64,000 nucleotides of DNA. Source: Chryseobacterium sp. MYb264 (GTDB lineage Bacteria; Bacteroidota; Bacteroidia; Flavobacteriales; Weeksellaceae). Where the stretch lies: assembly GCF_035974275.1 (NCBI RefSeq), contig NZ_CP142422.1, forward strand, positions 3,596,001-3,660,000, read 5' to 3'. Position 1 is the stretch's first letter. Each line of letters starts with the position of its first letter. The notes below the pieces were generated by a model, which had not been told where the DNA came from, did no database searches, and saw only the letters and a program-made list of their open reading frames with translations. A program made the translations under genes and the position numbers. Of this stretch, positions 24,773 to 32,999 are shown one piece after another.

Positions 24773-25900
24773 CTAACTCAAAAACCAATGATATTTACTG
24801 TCACCATTGAGTGCTTTCTGAATACCCTGAGTAAATTCAAAGGCATTCAAATTCCTGTCAAGGAAAGTGTCTATATAACTGCTCTTATTAGCCTGTGTAA
24901 AGAGATTATATACATTCCAAAGATTAATGTCTCCCTCTTCACTTCTGCAAAAGCTTTCATCTTCATAGTAGTCTTTTGCCACTGTATTAAGCTGACTATC
25001 ATTGAAGTTCAGGCTTGGAATGACTAATCTCTCCTTTTTAGGTAAGTGTTGATACAGTCTTGACCTACCCAAAAGCTGAGCAAATTGTTGTTCTGTAAGG
25101 TGATTATGGGATAAAGACCTCATGACCCCCAGGTGACTTTCTGCACTGTAATTCTGAATAACATTAGTCACTTTCTCCTGTAGTTCATGATAATTCCCCA
25201 CTCTCATTTCCTCAACAAAGCCATCAGAAGATACACAGAGATTACAACACACTTTATTTTGAAAGCCAATGAAAAACTTGAACTTTTCAAAAGTTTTCTT
25301 GTTGTAGAGGTTCTCCAAGTTATAACTTCTTACTCCACCCAGAGTAAGAGCCAGTTCATTACCATTAATAGTGTCTACAATGGATGGTATCTGAATAATA
25401 AAAGCCATTCTTTCATAATAGATAGTCTTTTCGTGGTCAAGTAAATCTTTAGCACTCTTGTAGATGGCATCAGGAGTTCTACCTTTGATTTGGTGTGATA
25501 CCCTAATTTCAGGGTTACTGATACTATGGTGAGGAAACAGTTTTAATGCTGTATTCATTACAATATCTATAAACTCCTGATGTGCAATGGTCTTTTCATT
25601 GTCCTTACTAAACACAGGAATAATGCAGTCACTTTTAAGGTGGCTCAAATCAACCTGTAAGGTATTAGCTTCAATAAAAGGTTTATGAACATAGGTAGAG
25701 TCTGTTGTGCTAATGATAGTATTGACTGTATTAGAAATCAAAAGAGGCTGAACACTTCTTGGTTCAACCTCCTTAATTTCATTCATTCTGCTTGGGTAAA
25801 ATACCTCTGCATCTTGGATATTTACAGCCTCCAGGTTAAGGTGACTGCTTCTTTGAACATTGTGCAGTTCCATTACTGCTGTATTATCTGTGTACTCCAT
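24773..25900 (-). CDS. DUF3871 family protein
   Basis: The product is 375 residues and resembles the DUF3871 proteins carried by Bacteroidota integrative elements. Landmarks are HPEIRVSHQIKGRTPDA-like wording (NPEIRVSHQIKGRTPDAIY), LTLGGVRSYNLENLYNKK, and FIGFQNKVCCNLCVSSDG, a Cys-containing motif near residue 220. Function is unknown. The family usually sits beside an ATPase of the kind found here. Its start overlaps the end of the AAA gene by 17 bases, so they form an operon. Confidence 0.8.
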   Translation of the reverse strand: MEYTDNTAVMELHNVQRSSHLNLEAVNIQDAEVFYPSRMNEIKEVEPRSVQPLLISNTVNTIISTTDSTYVHKPFIEANTLQVDLSHLKSDCIIPVFSKDNEKTIAHQEFIDIVMNTALKLFPHHSISNPEIRVSHQIKGRTPDAIYKSAKDLLDHEKTIYYERMAFIIQIPSIVDTINGNELALTLGGVRSYNLENLYNKKTFEKFKFFIGFQNKVCCNLCVSSDGFVEEMRVGNYHELQEKVTNVIQNYSAESHLGVMRSLSHNHLTEQQFAQLLGRSRLYQHLPKKERLVIPSLNFNDSQLNTVAKDYYEDESFCRSEEGDINLWNVYNLFTQANKSSYIDTFLDRNLNAFEFTQGIQKALNGDSKYHWFLS

Positions 25901-26801
25901 TAGTTGAAAAGTTTTGTGGGTTAGACAGTTTGATTAAAAATGATTTTCTGGCTTCATATTCAGGCTTTAACTCTTCCTGATATTGGGGATATTGTTTGTA
26001 AAGAGCTAAAAGGTCACTAATTGCATTACAGTCTCCTATTTTATTAATTAGAGCGTTAATCTCATTAGTGCCCAGGTAACTTTGTTTAGTCATAGAAGGG
26101 GTTACCTGGGCTTGGTTAATTGTTCCTGCATTACACCAGTCAAGAATCACCTTACCAGTTTGAGGGGTTATCAGAAACTCAGGTTTATTCATGAATAGTC
26201 CTGTTCTATCCTTACTTGCTTTAGCCAAATGATTATCATTAACTAATTCAAAATTGATGGTAAGTTCATATTCAAAACCATCCCTGGTGATTTCTTTGGT
26301 TCCATGTTTGACGACTTTAGTCTTACCATTGCTACCAATATCTAAAGAATAATCCATCTTTCTTCTTGTGGTGGTAATGATATGGCAGCTTGACTGTAGT
26401 ATCTTGTTGATGAATGCTTGATGTCTTGGAGTTACATTAGCCCAATCCTGAAACCTACCACCTAGTTTCTCATGGATTTCAAGACATCCACCAGAGCCAT
26501 TCCATTCATGACTGGCTGAATCTATGATAATGACTTCTATTCCTGACTTTTCACACAATTCTATAGCTTGTATATATCTTTCAGGTGAATAGGGAGCTTG
26601 TAAGTCCAACACCTTATAACTACCCAGGTCAGAATACAAGGAAGCTGAGGAGTTTTCTGTGTCTATGACTGCTATTTTACTCCAGTCCTGTGTCATTCCA
26701 TAGGCTAATAATAAAGCTGATTTGGTCTTTCCAAATCCACTAGCTCCTGATAATCCTAATCTGAGCTTTACTTGTTGTCTTTGTGACTGTTTTAATTGCA
26801 T
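25884..26801 (-). CDS. AAA/RecA-like ATPase of a mobile element
   Basis: The product is 305 residues. Walker A, GASGFGKTKS, is near residues 19-28. Walker B, VIIIDSASHEWNG, is near residue 92. The layout matches the phage-type nucleotide-binding ATPases found in phages and elements, often linked to single-strand annealing or replication. The last 60 residues look like a separate helical tail. It forms an operon with DUF3871 and perhaps the upstream wHTH protein. Confidence 0.82.
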   Translation of the reverse strand: MQLKQSQRQQVKLRLGLSGASGFGKTKSALLLAYGMTQDWSKIAVIDTENSSASLYSDLGSYKVLDLQAPYSPERYIQAIELCEKSGIEVIIIDSASHEWNGSGGCLEIHEKLGGRFQDWANVTPRHQAFINKILQSSCHIITTTRRKMDYSLDIGSNGKTKVVKHGTKEITRDGFEYELTINFELVNDNHLAKASKDRTGLFMNKPEFLITPQTGKVILDWCNAGTINQAQVTPSMTKQSYLGTNEINALINKIGDCNAISDLLALYKQYPQYQEELKPEYEARKSFLIKLSNPQNFSTNGVHR

Positions 26802-26938
26802 AATATTTTGTATTTAAAATTGTTGATATCACCCTTGGATTCTCAAGGGTGTTGGTGAATTATTGATTGTTTAAAAAGGTTACGATTTAGAACATCAAAC
26901 CTATTAGAGGAAATCCTCCAATGGAGAGAATAATGTGG

Positions 26939-27661
26939 TTATTTCCCTTTCTTTTTCCTTAGCCCAGGTTTAAGATACTTTTGAATATCTCTGTGACCTG
27001 GAAAAATCCTTTCTTCCTCTTCATCTCCAAAAACTTTTGGAAGTATTTCTATAACTTTTTCAGGATGTAGAAAGAAATAATTAACCTGTTGTGGCTTACT
27101 TTCAGAGCTTATGCTTCTTTTATTTTCAACAGAAATGACTCCTAATTCCTTAAATCTGCTGATTATTTTTTCTGCCCTGTCTTTCTTGATGCCTAATTCC
27201 TTAAAAATTTTTTCTTTAGACCAGTAGAATGATTTGAAATTAAATGCTTTGTATTTGATAAGTAATGCTTCAAAAAAGACTCTTTCATCACAAACAAAGA
27301 AATTGCTGTCATACTGCATGAAATTTAGAAGTCTAGTCCCAAATATGGTGTCATAGTCTACGAAATACCTATCAAAATTGAATTCATGAAAGTCTCTCAT
27401 GTTAACAACTATTTTATCACTAGGAGATAGTATGTTCTTAACCTGCATGTTTCCTGTTGAATTTACTTCAATAAGAATGTGCTTTGGAGTGTTGTCTTGT
27501 TGGAAATTTTCGTCAAAAGAAATGTCGTGATTGTAGAGTTTTACTTCTTGAAAACTCTCTTCAAAATCTTCACTATGTACCCCAGGTAACTTCTGAGGAG
27601 AAAGATTACTTTCAATCTCATTTTCTTTATGAAAATTCCATTCTTGTTGGAATTCATTCAT
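26939..27661 (-). CDS. Winged-helix protein, possible element replication or control factor
   Basis: The product is 240 residues. The N-terminal 80 are acidic and probably disordered. The C-terminal half has a winged-helix look (FYWSKEKIFKELGIKKDRAEKIISRFKELGVISVEN) and ends with a basic tail (GLRKKKGK). Such proteins on elements are often replication initiators or transcription factors; I cannot tell which. It lies between the ATPase and the integrase, all on the minus strand. Confidence 0.6.
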   Translation of the reverse strand: MNEFQQEWNFHKENEIESNLSPQKLPGVHSEDFEESFQEVKLYNHDISFDENFQQDNTPKHILIEVNSTGNMQVKNILSPSDKIVVNMRDFHEFNFDRYFVDYDTIFGTRLLNFMQYDSNFFVCDERVFFEALLIKYKAFNFKSFYWSKEKIFKELGIKKDRAEKIISRFKELGVISVENKRSISSESKPQQVNYFFLHPEKVIEILPKVFGDEEEERIFPGHRDIQKYLKPGLRKKKGK

Positions 27662-27729
27662 AATTTAATGAGTTAAAATTGTGTTTTCAAAATTAAGAAA
27701 AATATTAAGAATACTGTTGAATTATCTTT

Positions 27730-28935
27730 TTATTTTTTCAGTTTAATCTTAAGTTTTTGAAGTTGCTCACTTAGCTTTTTTGGCATTAGCTCTGCATAAT
27801 ATTCCTGTGTAGTAGTAATCTTGGAATGACCTAAAAGTTTAGATATAACCTCCATAGGAATATCATTACTCAATAAGACTGTAGAGGCAAATGTTTTTCT
27901 TGCTGTGTGATGAGTGAGATTTTTAGAGATTTCTAGTATAGAAGCTATTTCCTTAAGTAGCCTATTAAAATATTGATTACTTATTCTGGGTAAGAGATAC
28001 TCACTTTCTGAAGAATATTTCTCCATTACCTCAAGGGCTTTTGGAAGTATTAGAGGTACAGAGAATGTTCTGTCTGTCTTTTCTCTTTCCTTATAAATCC
28101 AACTGATTCCATCAGGTTTAGTTATTAAATCTTCTCTTTTGAGTTCAAACATCTCCTTATAAGCAAGTCCTGTATAACAGCAAAATAAATAACAGTCCTT
28201 AATCCTATTTAATGTTTCAGACTGGAATATATGACTTTCAAGTTTGTCTAATTCCTTTTGTGTTAAGAATACAAGTTTAGGATGTACTGTCTTAGGTTTA
28301 TGTTCTTCAAAAGGATTAGACTGAATATACTTCTGTGATACAGCTTTCTTGACTACTTTCTTAATTCTCTGAATAGCTTTGTTAATAGTAATCTGACTAT
28401 GTTTAAGTTCAGTTTTAGAATAGTATTCAAACTCTGAAATGAAGTCAAAATCTAAATCCTTTAGCTTAATATCTGATTTTTTGAATTTGAACCTTATAAA
28501 CTCTTCTAAATCACCTTTGATATATTCAAACTTATCATAAGTGGGTTGTTTAATATCAATCCCTATTAGCTTTTTAAGTCTTTCAAGGTAGAGTTTGTAG
28601 TATTCAAGTAAAGAATAATCTTTAACTAGGGTTTCACCTTTATATTGCCTGTAAATATCATCTACATCAAAGTTCTCATCTTGAAGTTGAAGTAATAGAA
28701 AAGCCTGATTAATCTTGTTTTTAATCAGGCTTAATTGGTTGTTGACATAATTGTTATCTTCATTGGGTGGTTTAGATTTCTGCTGTTTACTATCCCAATG
28801 TTTAGGATTAATAAATAATCCTGTAGCAAATGGTTTTCTTTCTCCCAAATATGTTATTCTACATCTTAATGGGGCTAAACCTTTAGTGTTTGTCTTTGCT
28901 TTGTCTAATACAAAGAGTATGCTTATAGTGTTCAT
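27730..28935 (-). CDS. Tyrosine recombinase (site-specific integrase)
   Basis: The product is 401 residues. An N-terminal arm-binding domain (FVLDKAKTNTKGLAPLRCRITYLGERK) is followed by a SAM-like core-binding domain and a C-terminal catalytic domain. HTARKTFAS near 342 gives H and R, LLGHSKITTTQEYYAEL near 365-382 gives H and the nucleophile Y. The position of the first catalytic Arg reads CYTGLAYKEM, without Arg, as in several Bacteroidota integrases of the IntDOT type. It lies beside the intact tRNA-Asn and should catalyse element integration and excision. Confidence 0.92.
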   Translation of the reverse strand: MNTISILFVLDKAKTNTKGLAPLRCRITYLGERKPFATGLFINPKHWDSKQQKSKPPNEDNNYVNNQLSLIKNKINQAFLLLQLQDENFDVDDIYRQYKGETLVKDYSLLEYYKLYLERLKKLIGIDIKQPTYDKFEYIKGDLEEFIRFKFKKSDIKLKDLDFDFISEFEYYSKTELKHSQITINKAIQRIKKVVKKAVSQKYIQSNPFEEHKPKTVHPKLVFLTQKELDKLESHIFQSETLNRIKDCYLFCCYTGLAYKEMFELKREDLITKPDGISWIYKEREKTDRTFSVPLILPKALEVMEKYSSESEYLLPRISNQYFNRLLKEIASILEISKNLTHHTARKTFASTVLLSNDIPMEVISKLLGHSKITTTQEYYAELMPKKLSEQLQKLKIKLKK

Positions 28936-28963
28936 GATTTTGTAGAATTAATAAGGGTTTGAA

Positions 28964-29019
28964 TGGTGTTCCAATATTTAAAAGTGGTGTTCCAGCTCTT
29001 AAGAAATGATGGTGTTCCA
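28964..29019. repeat. Three direct repeats TGGTGTTCCA next to the integrase
   Basis: TGGTGTTCCA occurs at 28964, 28985 and 29010, with start-to-start spacing of 21 and 25 bases. The repeats lie between the integrase start and the att site. They could be arm-type integrase sites or sites of an excisionase or repressor. The rest of 28936-29141 holds no gene. Confidence 0.6.
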
Positions 29020-29141
29020 AAGCTAAAAGGAATGTGTACCTTTTTGGAAGCCTATTATTTAATAAAAAGTATGGGAAATAGGGTATTTAAAATATTGTAA
29101 AATCCCCTAAACATAAGGTAACCCACAGAAAATGAGTAGAA

Positions 29142-29198
29142 ATAAAAAAAGACCTACATTTCTGTAAGTCTTTTTGCTCCTCCTGCTGGGCTCGAACC
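29142..29198. repeat. Right attachment repeat (att) of the element
   Basis: 57 bases match 19279-19335 with one mismatch. It covers the tRNA-Asn 3' part and its terminator hairpin (AAAGACcTACA / TGTAAGTCTTT). Here the tRNA continues intact beyond GAACC. Confidence 0.88.
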
Positions 29199-29250
29199 AG
29201 CGACCCTCTGATTAACAGTCAGATGCTCTAACCAACTGAGCTAAGGAGGA
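29177..29250 (-). tRNA. tRNA-Asn (GTT)
   Basis: A 74-base cloverleaf on the minus strand. The 7-bp acceptor stem is TCCTCCT / AGGAGGA, the anticodon loop CTGTTAA gives GTT, and the T-arm GGTTCGAGCC is standard. The discriminator is G and CCA is not encoded. It is the integration target of the element; the 3' half of this copy is supplied by the element. Confidence 0.96.
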
Positions 29251-29272
29251 ATTTCCTTGTTTTAAGGTGTTG

Positions 29273-29280
29273 CAAATATA
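29273..29280 (-). promoter_or_regulatory. tRNA-Asn promoter -7 box
   Basis: The minus strand reads TATATTTG, 22 bases upstream of the tRNA 5' end. A TTG lies 20 bases further up. Confidence 0.6.
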
Positions 29281-29476
29281 ATATGAATATTTATATCAAG
29301 CAAGTTTTATCCTTTATTCATGATGTTTTTTCGCTAAATGTATTGAAATTCAATCACAAATATTTTATATTTTTTTTAATTAAATCTGAATTTTTACCAA
29401 TTATTACTCCAAAAAAAGAAATGTTTAGCTTAGAAAAAATGTTGTATTGCTCAGAAGTTACTACTTTTTATCTCAA

Positions 29477-29511
29477 CTGAAATAACAATAAAAAGAATAT
29501 TGCTATTTCAG
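29477..29511. terminator. Strong hairpin after the tricorn-like gene
   Basis: The stem TGAAATAACAATA / TATTGCTATTTCA has 13 bp with one mismatch, just downstream of the tricorn-like stop. The T run on the minus strand is weak, so termination is only likely. The rest of 29281-29531 shows no supported gene. Confidence 0.5.
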
Positions 29512-29531
29512 CTTCTGATATTTTAAATTTT

Positions 29532-32500
29532 TTATTTCTTTAAATCTTTAAGAATTTCCTGAACAGCGCGCTCCAATTGCGGGTCATTGTTCTGCTGGCG
29601 ATCCATAAAAGTATTTTTGATATAAATGTCCGGTTTCACTCCGGTTTTTTCAAGATTCTTACCGTCTAAAGTATAAGTTCCCCAAGAAGGAAGTCTGTAA
29701 AAAGATCCGTCTACAAGGCTTTTTCCTGAAGTAAAGATAATCCAGCGGTAGGTATCCTGACCGATGATTTTTCCTAATTTCAAAGCTTTGAATCCTGCTG
29801 CGGTCATTTCAGCATCACTTAAAGATGCTTCGTTAATTAACAGAACGATGGGTTTTCCTGAAGGCGCAAAATTTGGCTGTGTTGTCATTTTTCCTTCACG
29901 GTATTTCCACTGTAAATAGGGTCTTTGAGAAAGGAAATTCAACACTTTATCATGCACATTTCCACCTGTATTGTATCGAAGATCAAGAATCACGGCATCT
30001 TTTTGATTTTCCTGTTCCACCATATCCAAAAGAAAACGGTCAAGCTCATCGGTCGACATGTTTTTCATATAAGAATAAGCGATTTTATTATTACTCAGCT
30101 TATTAACGCGGTCACGATTGTTGAAGATCCAATCATCATAAAGCAGACTTTTCAATTCCACATTTGAAATCGGATGTACTTTTGTCGTTATATTTTTACC
30201 ATTACGGTTGAAGGTGAGAATAAGTTCTTCCTGTTTTTTCGGAGTGGTAAAGTAGTTTTCACGATTTTCATTCGTCTCTATCTTTTTTCCATTAACGGAA
30301 ATCAATTGATCTCCAGGCTTAATATCAACACCCGAACGGAATGCCGGCGATTTTCTTACAATACTTTCTACGGTGTACGGCTGATCTTTTTTAAAGATAA
30401 TTCCACTTTCATTGGTGAAGTAATTCAGGTAGGTGCTTTCTTCTTTTCCAGTGGAAGAAAATCCGGTGTGAGAAGAATTTAATTCGCCTAAAAGATCGTT
30501 CAACAAAATTCTAAGATCGTTTCTGTTATGAACATACGGAAGATATTTTGCGTATTGGTCCTTTTTAGCCTTCCAGTTGATGCCATGGAATTTTTCGTCG
30601 TAGAAGTTTTCTTCAACGCCCGTCCACGCTTCATTGTACATCTGTGTAAATTCTGAAGCCAAATCTTTGTTAAATGTATATTGAATCACTACTTTTTGGG
30701 GTTTCAAAGCAGAAATTGCTGTTTTGTAAACATTTCCTTCGATTAATGCGAACAGATTTTTAGCATTTTTCGTGATATTATAAGCGGCTTTATCAAAAAC
30801 TTTTTCAGATTTGGCAGGTTCAAAATCGGTAAAAACTTTTTTAAACAATTGCTTTTTACCATTATCCTGATTGGAATTAAACAATAAAATCTCTTTTTTA
30901 TCATCTAAGAAAACTGCCGGATCATCCTGATAACCATATCGATCGGTTACCAATTCTATTCGCTCCAAAGTATATTCAGGATTTATTTTGATTTCCTTAA
31001 CTACAGGTTCTTTCTCTTTCTCCTTTTCATCTTTTTTATCCGCGTCTTTATCTTTGCTTTCTTCCTTTTCCTTGTCGTTTTTCTCTTTTTTGTCCTTTGT
31101 TTTTTCGGAATCTTTTGTTTCTTTTTTATCTTCTTCAGTGAAAAGTTTGTCGAATTTCTCAGATTTATAAGGTTGATCAAACCAATCCAACGCCATACGG
31201 TAAATATTGGATTTTTGCAGACCTAAAGGATAAGATGGGTTCGTTCTGTCGCTTGTAAAATAAATATATTTTCCGTTCGGAGACCAATAAGGATCTTCTT
31301 CGGAAACTCCGGTGTTCGTAAGGTTGGTGGTTTCACCTTTTTTAATATTATAGATGAAAATATCAAGTTCAAAGTTCCTTTTAGCTGAAAATAGAACATA
31401 TTCGTTATTTGGCGAAAAAGATGGTTTTGAGTTTTGAAAGGCCCAAATTTCATCTTTCACAATCGTAGTCGAATTGAAATTTTTAAGATCCATTAATCTC
31501 ACTTCATCACGGCCGCTTAGATAAACTGCTTTTGAAAGATCGCTGTTCAGGGTAATATTGCGGTTGTTGCGTAAATCGTTGGTCAGCTGCTTCTGTTGTC
31601 CTTTTCCGTCCGCAGAGATACTGAACCAGTTTTGATAGCCTTTATCAGTTTGACTGAAAAGTAGAGTACGGTTGTCTTTCAGCCATTTTACTTCCATCAC
31701 GCGTTCTTTTCCGTCGGAAATCTGTTGTGAAAACTTTCCTTCCACATCAGACACAAATAAAACACCACGGCTTACATACGCCATTTTCTTACCGTCAGGA
31801 GAAACATCATAATACGAAATATTATTTTCTACGTTGAAACTTTGCTCTTTTTCTAATGTTTTATTGGTGTTTAAATTGATGTTAAGGGCTTTTGTGCTTT
31901 TTGAGGCAGCATCATAAACATACAACTGATAATCTTTTTCAAAAATAACTTTAGAACCGTTGGCTGCGACAAAAGGTTTTTTAATAGAAGTGTCAAACTG
32001 TGTTAAAGCGATTTTTTTACCATTTTCAAGTTTATAAAGGTTGTATTCATTATTATTTTCATCAGAAATAAAATAAATAACTCCATTTTTATCTACACTT
32101 GGGTTAAAATCTTTCCCTTCGTAATTGGTATATTGTTTAAAAGAATTATTTTTTGGATTAAAGCCTAAAATATCAGGGTTGTTTTCCCCTTTGTAACGTT
32201 TACGATGAGTCTGTCCGGCGCTTTCCATAGAGCTTGTGAAAAGATATTCTCCAGCCGGAGTTTCTGCAAGTCCGTTTGTATTATTAAAATAGTTATTAAA
32301 AAGCTTTTCCGGAGTTTTTCCTTCAATCGTTGTTTTAAAGCTTCCGAAATTGTTCTCTCTGCCGGAAGTAAAATAAATCGTTTTGCTGTCCCATCCCCAA
32401 TTTTCTATTTCGTCTTTTCCGGTATGAAAAGTCAATTGTTTGATATTTCCACCTTCTTCAGGCATTACATACACATCATAATTTCCATATTGATTGGAGC

Positions 32501-32741
32501 TGAACGCAAGCCATTTTCCATCCGGAGAAATTCGCGGGTTAATTTCTTCGCCTTCCATCGCGGTGATTCTTGAGGCATTTCCTCCGCTAGAGTCTGCTTT
32601 CCAGATATCACCATCGTAAGCGAAATAAGCGGTTTTTCCGTCCGGACTTAATGAAGGTGTTGATAAAAAATATGATTTTTCCTGCGCAGAAAGCTGTGTG
32701 ATCGCAAAGGCAGTGAATAATGAAATGTATAGTCTTTTCAT
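29532..32741 (-). CDS. Tricorn-like protease (S41 family) with WD40/TolB-type propeller
   Basis: The product is 1,069 residues. A signal peptide ends at about residue 20 (ITQLSAQE). A TolB/WD40-like propeller follows with repeated SPDGKxxxF motifs (FLSTPSLSPDGKTAYFAYDG, RISPDGKWLAFSSN). A PDZ domain near 760-850 (GVDIKPGDQLISVNGKKI) precedes the S41 domain. The catalytic Ser is probably in NEASLSDAEMTA near residue 970. The overall order matches tricorn protease homologs, which degrade peptides. An unusual Lys/Glu/Asp-rich linker (about residues 545-590) joins the propeller to the rest. It is probably periplasmic. Confidence 0.93.
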   Translation of the reverse strand: MKRLYISLFTAFAITQLSAQEKSYFLSTPSLSPDGKTAYFAYDGDIWKADSSGGNASRITAMEGEEINPRISPDGKWLAFSSNQYGNYDVYVMPEEGGNIKQLTFHTGKDEIENWGWDSKTIYFTSGRENNFGSFKTTIEGKTPEKLFNNYFNNTNGLAETPAGEYLFTSSMESAGQTHRKRYKGENNPDILGFNPKNNSFKQYTNYEGKDFNPSVDKNGVIYFISDENNNEYNLYKLENGKKIALTQFDTSIKKPFVAANGSKVIFEKDYQLYVYDAASKSTKALNINLNTNKTLEKEQSFNVENNISYYDVSPDGKKMAYVSRGVLFVSDVEGKFSQQISDGKERVMEVKWLKDNRTLLFSQTDKGYQNWFSISADGKGQQKQLTNDLRNNRNITLNSDLSKAVYLSGRDEVRLMDLKNFNSTTIVKDEIWAFQNSKPSFSPNNEYVLFSAKRNFELDIFIYNIKKGETTNLTNTGVSEEDPYWSPNGKYIYFTSDRTNPSYPLGLQKSNIYRMALDWFDQPYKSEKFDKLFTEEDKKETKDSEKTKDKKEKNDKEKEESKDKDADKKDEKEKEKEPVVKEIKINPEYTLERIELVTDRYGYQDDPAVFLDDKKEILLFNSNQDNGKKQLFKKVFTDFEPAKSEKVFDKAAYNITKNAKNLFALIEGNVYKTAISALKPQKVVIQYTFNKDLASEFTQMYNEAWTGVEENFYDEKFHGINWKAKKDQYAKYLPYVHNRNDLRILLNDLLGELNSSHTGFSSTGKEESTYLNYFTNESGIIFKKDQPYTVESIVRKSPAFRSGVDIKPGDQLISVNGKKIETNENRENYFTTPKKQEELILTFNRNGKNITTKVHPISNVELKSLLYDDWIFNNRDRVNKLSNNKIAYSYMKNMSTDELDRFLLDMVEQENQKDAVILDLRYNTGGNVHDKVLNFLSQRPYLQWKYREGKMTTQPNFAPSGKPIVLLINEASLSDAEMTAAGFKALKLGKIIGQDTYRWIIFTSGKSLVDGSFYRLPSWGTYTLDGKNLEKTGVKPDIYIKNTFMDRQQNNDPQLERAVQEILKDLKK

Positions 32742-32796
32742 GAGGTAGTTTATATTGATGAAAAATACTGATAGAGTAAGTATTCAATAAAATTCA

Positions 32797-32804
32797 CAAA
32801 TATA
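32797..32804 (-). promoter_or_regulatory. Promoter -7 box of the tricorn-like gene
   Basis: The minus strand reads TATATTTG, about 55 bases before the start codon. Confidence 0.5.
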
Positions 32805-32809
32805 AACAT

Positions 32810-32842
32810 AAAAAAAGACCTACATTTCTGTAAGTCTTTTTT
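32810..32842 (-). terminator. Terminator of the second tRNA-Asn
   Basis: On the minus strand, AAAGACTTACA and TGTAGGTCTTT form a stem around GAAA, followed by T-rich sequence. It is the same hairpin as at the element ends. Confidence 0.7.
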
Positions 32843-32844
32843 GG

Positions 32845-32918
32845 CTCCTCCTGCTGGGCTCGAACCAGCGACCCTCTGATTAACAGTCAGATGCTCTAAC
32901 CAACTGAGCTAAGGAGGA
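32845..32918 (-). tRNA. tRNA-Asn (GTT), second copy
   Basis: 74 bases, identical in sequence to the copy at 29177-29250, including the GTT anticodon and terminator. It offers the same att sequence but has no insertion at it. Confidence 0.96.
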
Positions 32919-32940
32919 ATGTCCTTTGTTTTAAGTGGTG

Positions 32941-32948
32941 CAAATATA
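32941..32948 (-). promoter_or_regulatory. Promoter -7 box of the second tRNA-Asn
   Basis: The minus strand reads TATATTTG, 22 bases upstream of the tRNA, the same spacing as at the first copy. Confidence 0.6.
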
Positions 32949-32999
32949 GGACGAATATTTATACCCTACAAATATTTTTAATGAAAATTTTAAAAATAA

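Larger units (their letters stand above)
19336..29198. mobile_element. Integrative element in tRNA-Asn, about 9.9 kb
   Basis: A tyrosine integrase gene (27730-28935) lies next to an intact tRNA-Asn at one end, and a 57-bp copy of the tRNA 3' end and terminator lies at the other. This is the standard footprint of integration into a tRNA gene. The content is accessory: RadC-like protein, IS5-type insertion, toxin-like gene, DUF3871, AAA ATPase, wHTH protein and integrase. No conjugation, capsid or packaging genes are seen, so it is probably a mobilised or satellite-type element. A second identical tRNA-Asn stands at 32845-32918. Confidence 0.85.

Noticed and set aside
28964..29019. CRISPR array
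   Set aside because: Three 10-base words with short spacers are far below the repeat and spacer lengths of CRISPR, and no cas gene is present.
29283..29480. 65-codon frame between tRNA-Asn and the tricorn-like gene
   Set aside because: It starts inside the tRNA promoter region, has AT-driven composition and no ribosome site.
30988..31170. Ser/Phe-rich plus-strand frame
   Set aside because: It is the reverse reading of the Lys/Glu linker of the tricorn-like protease.
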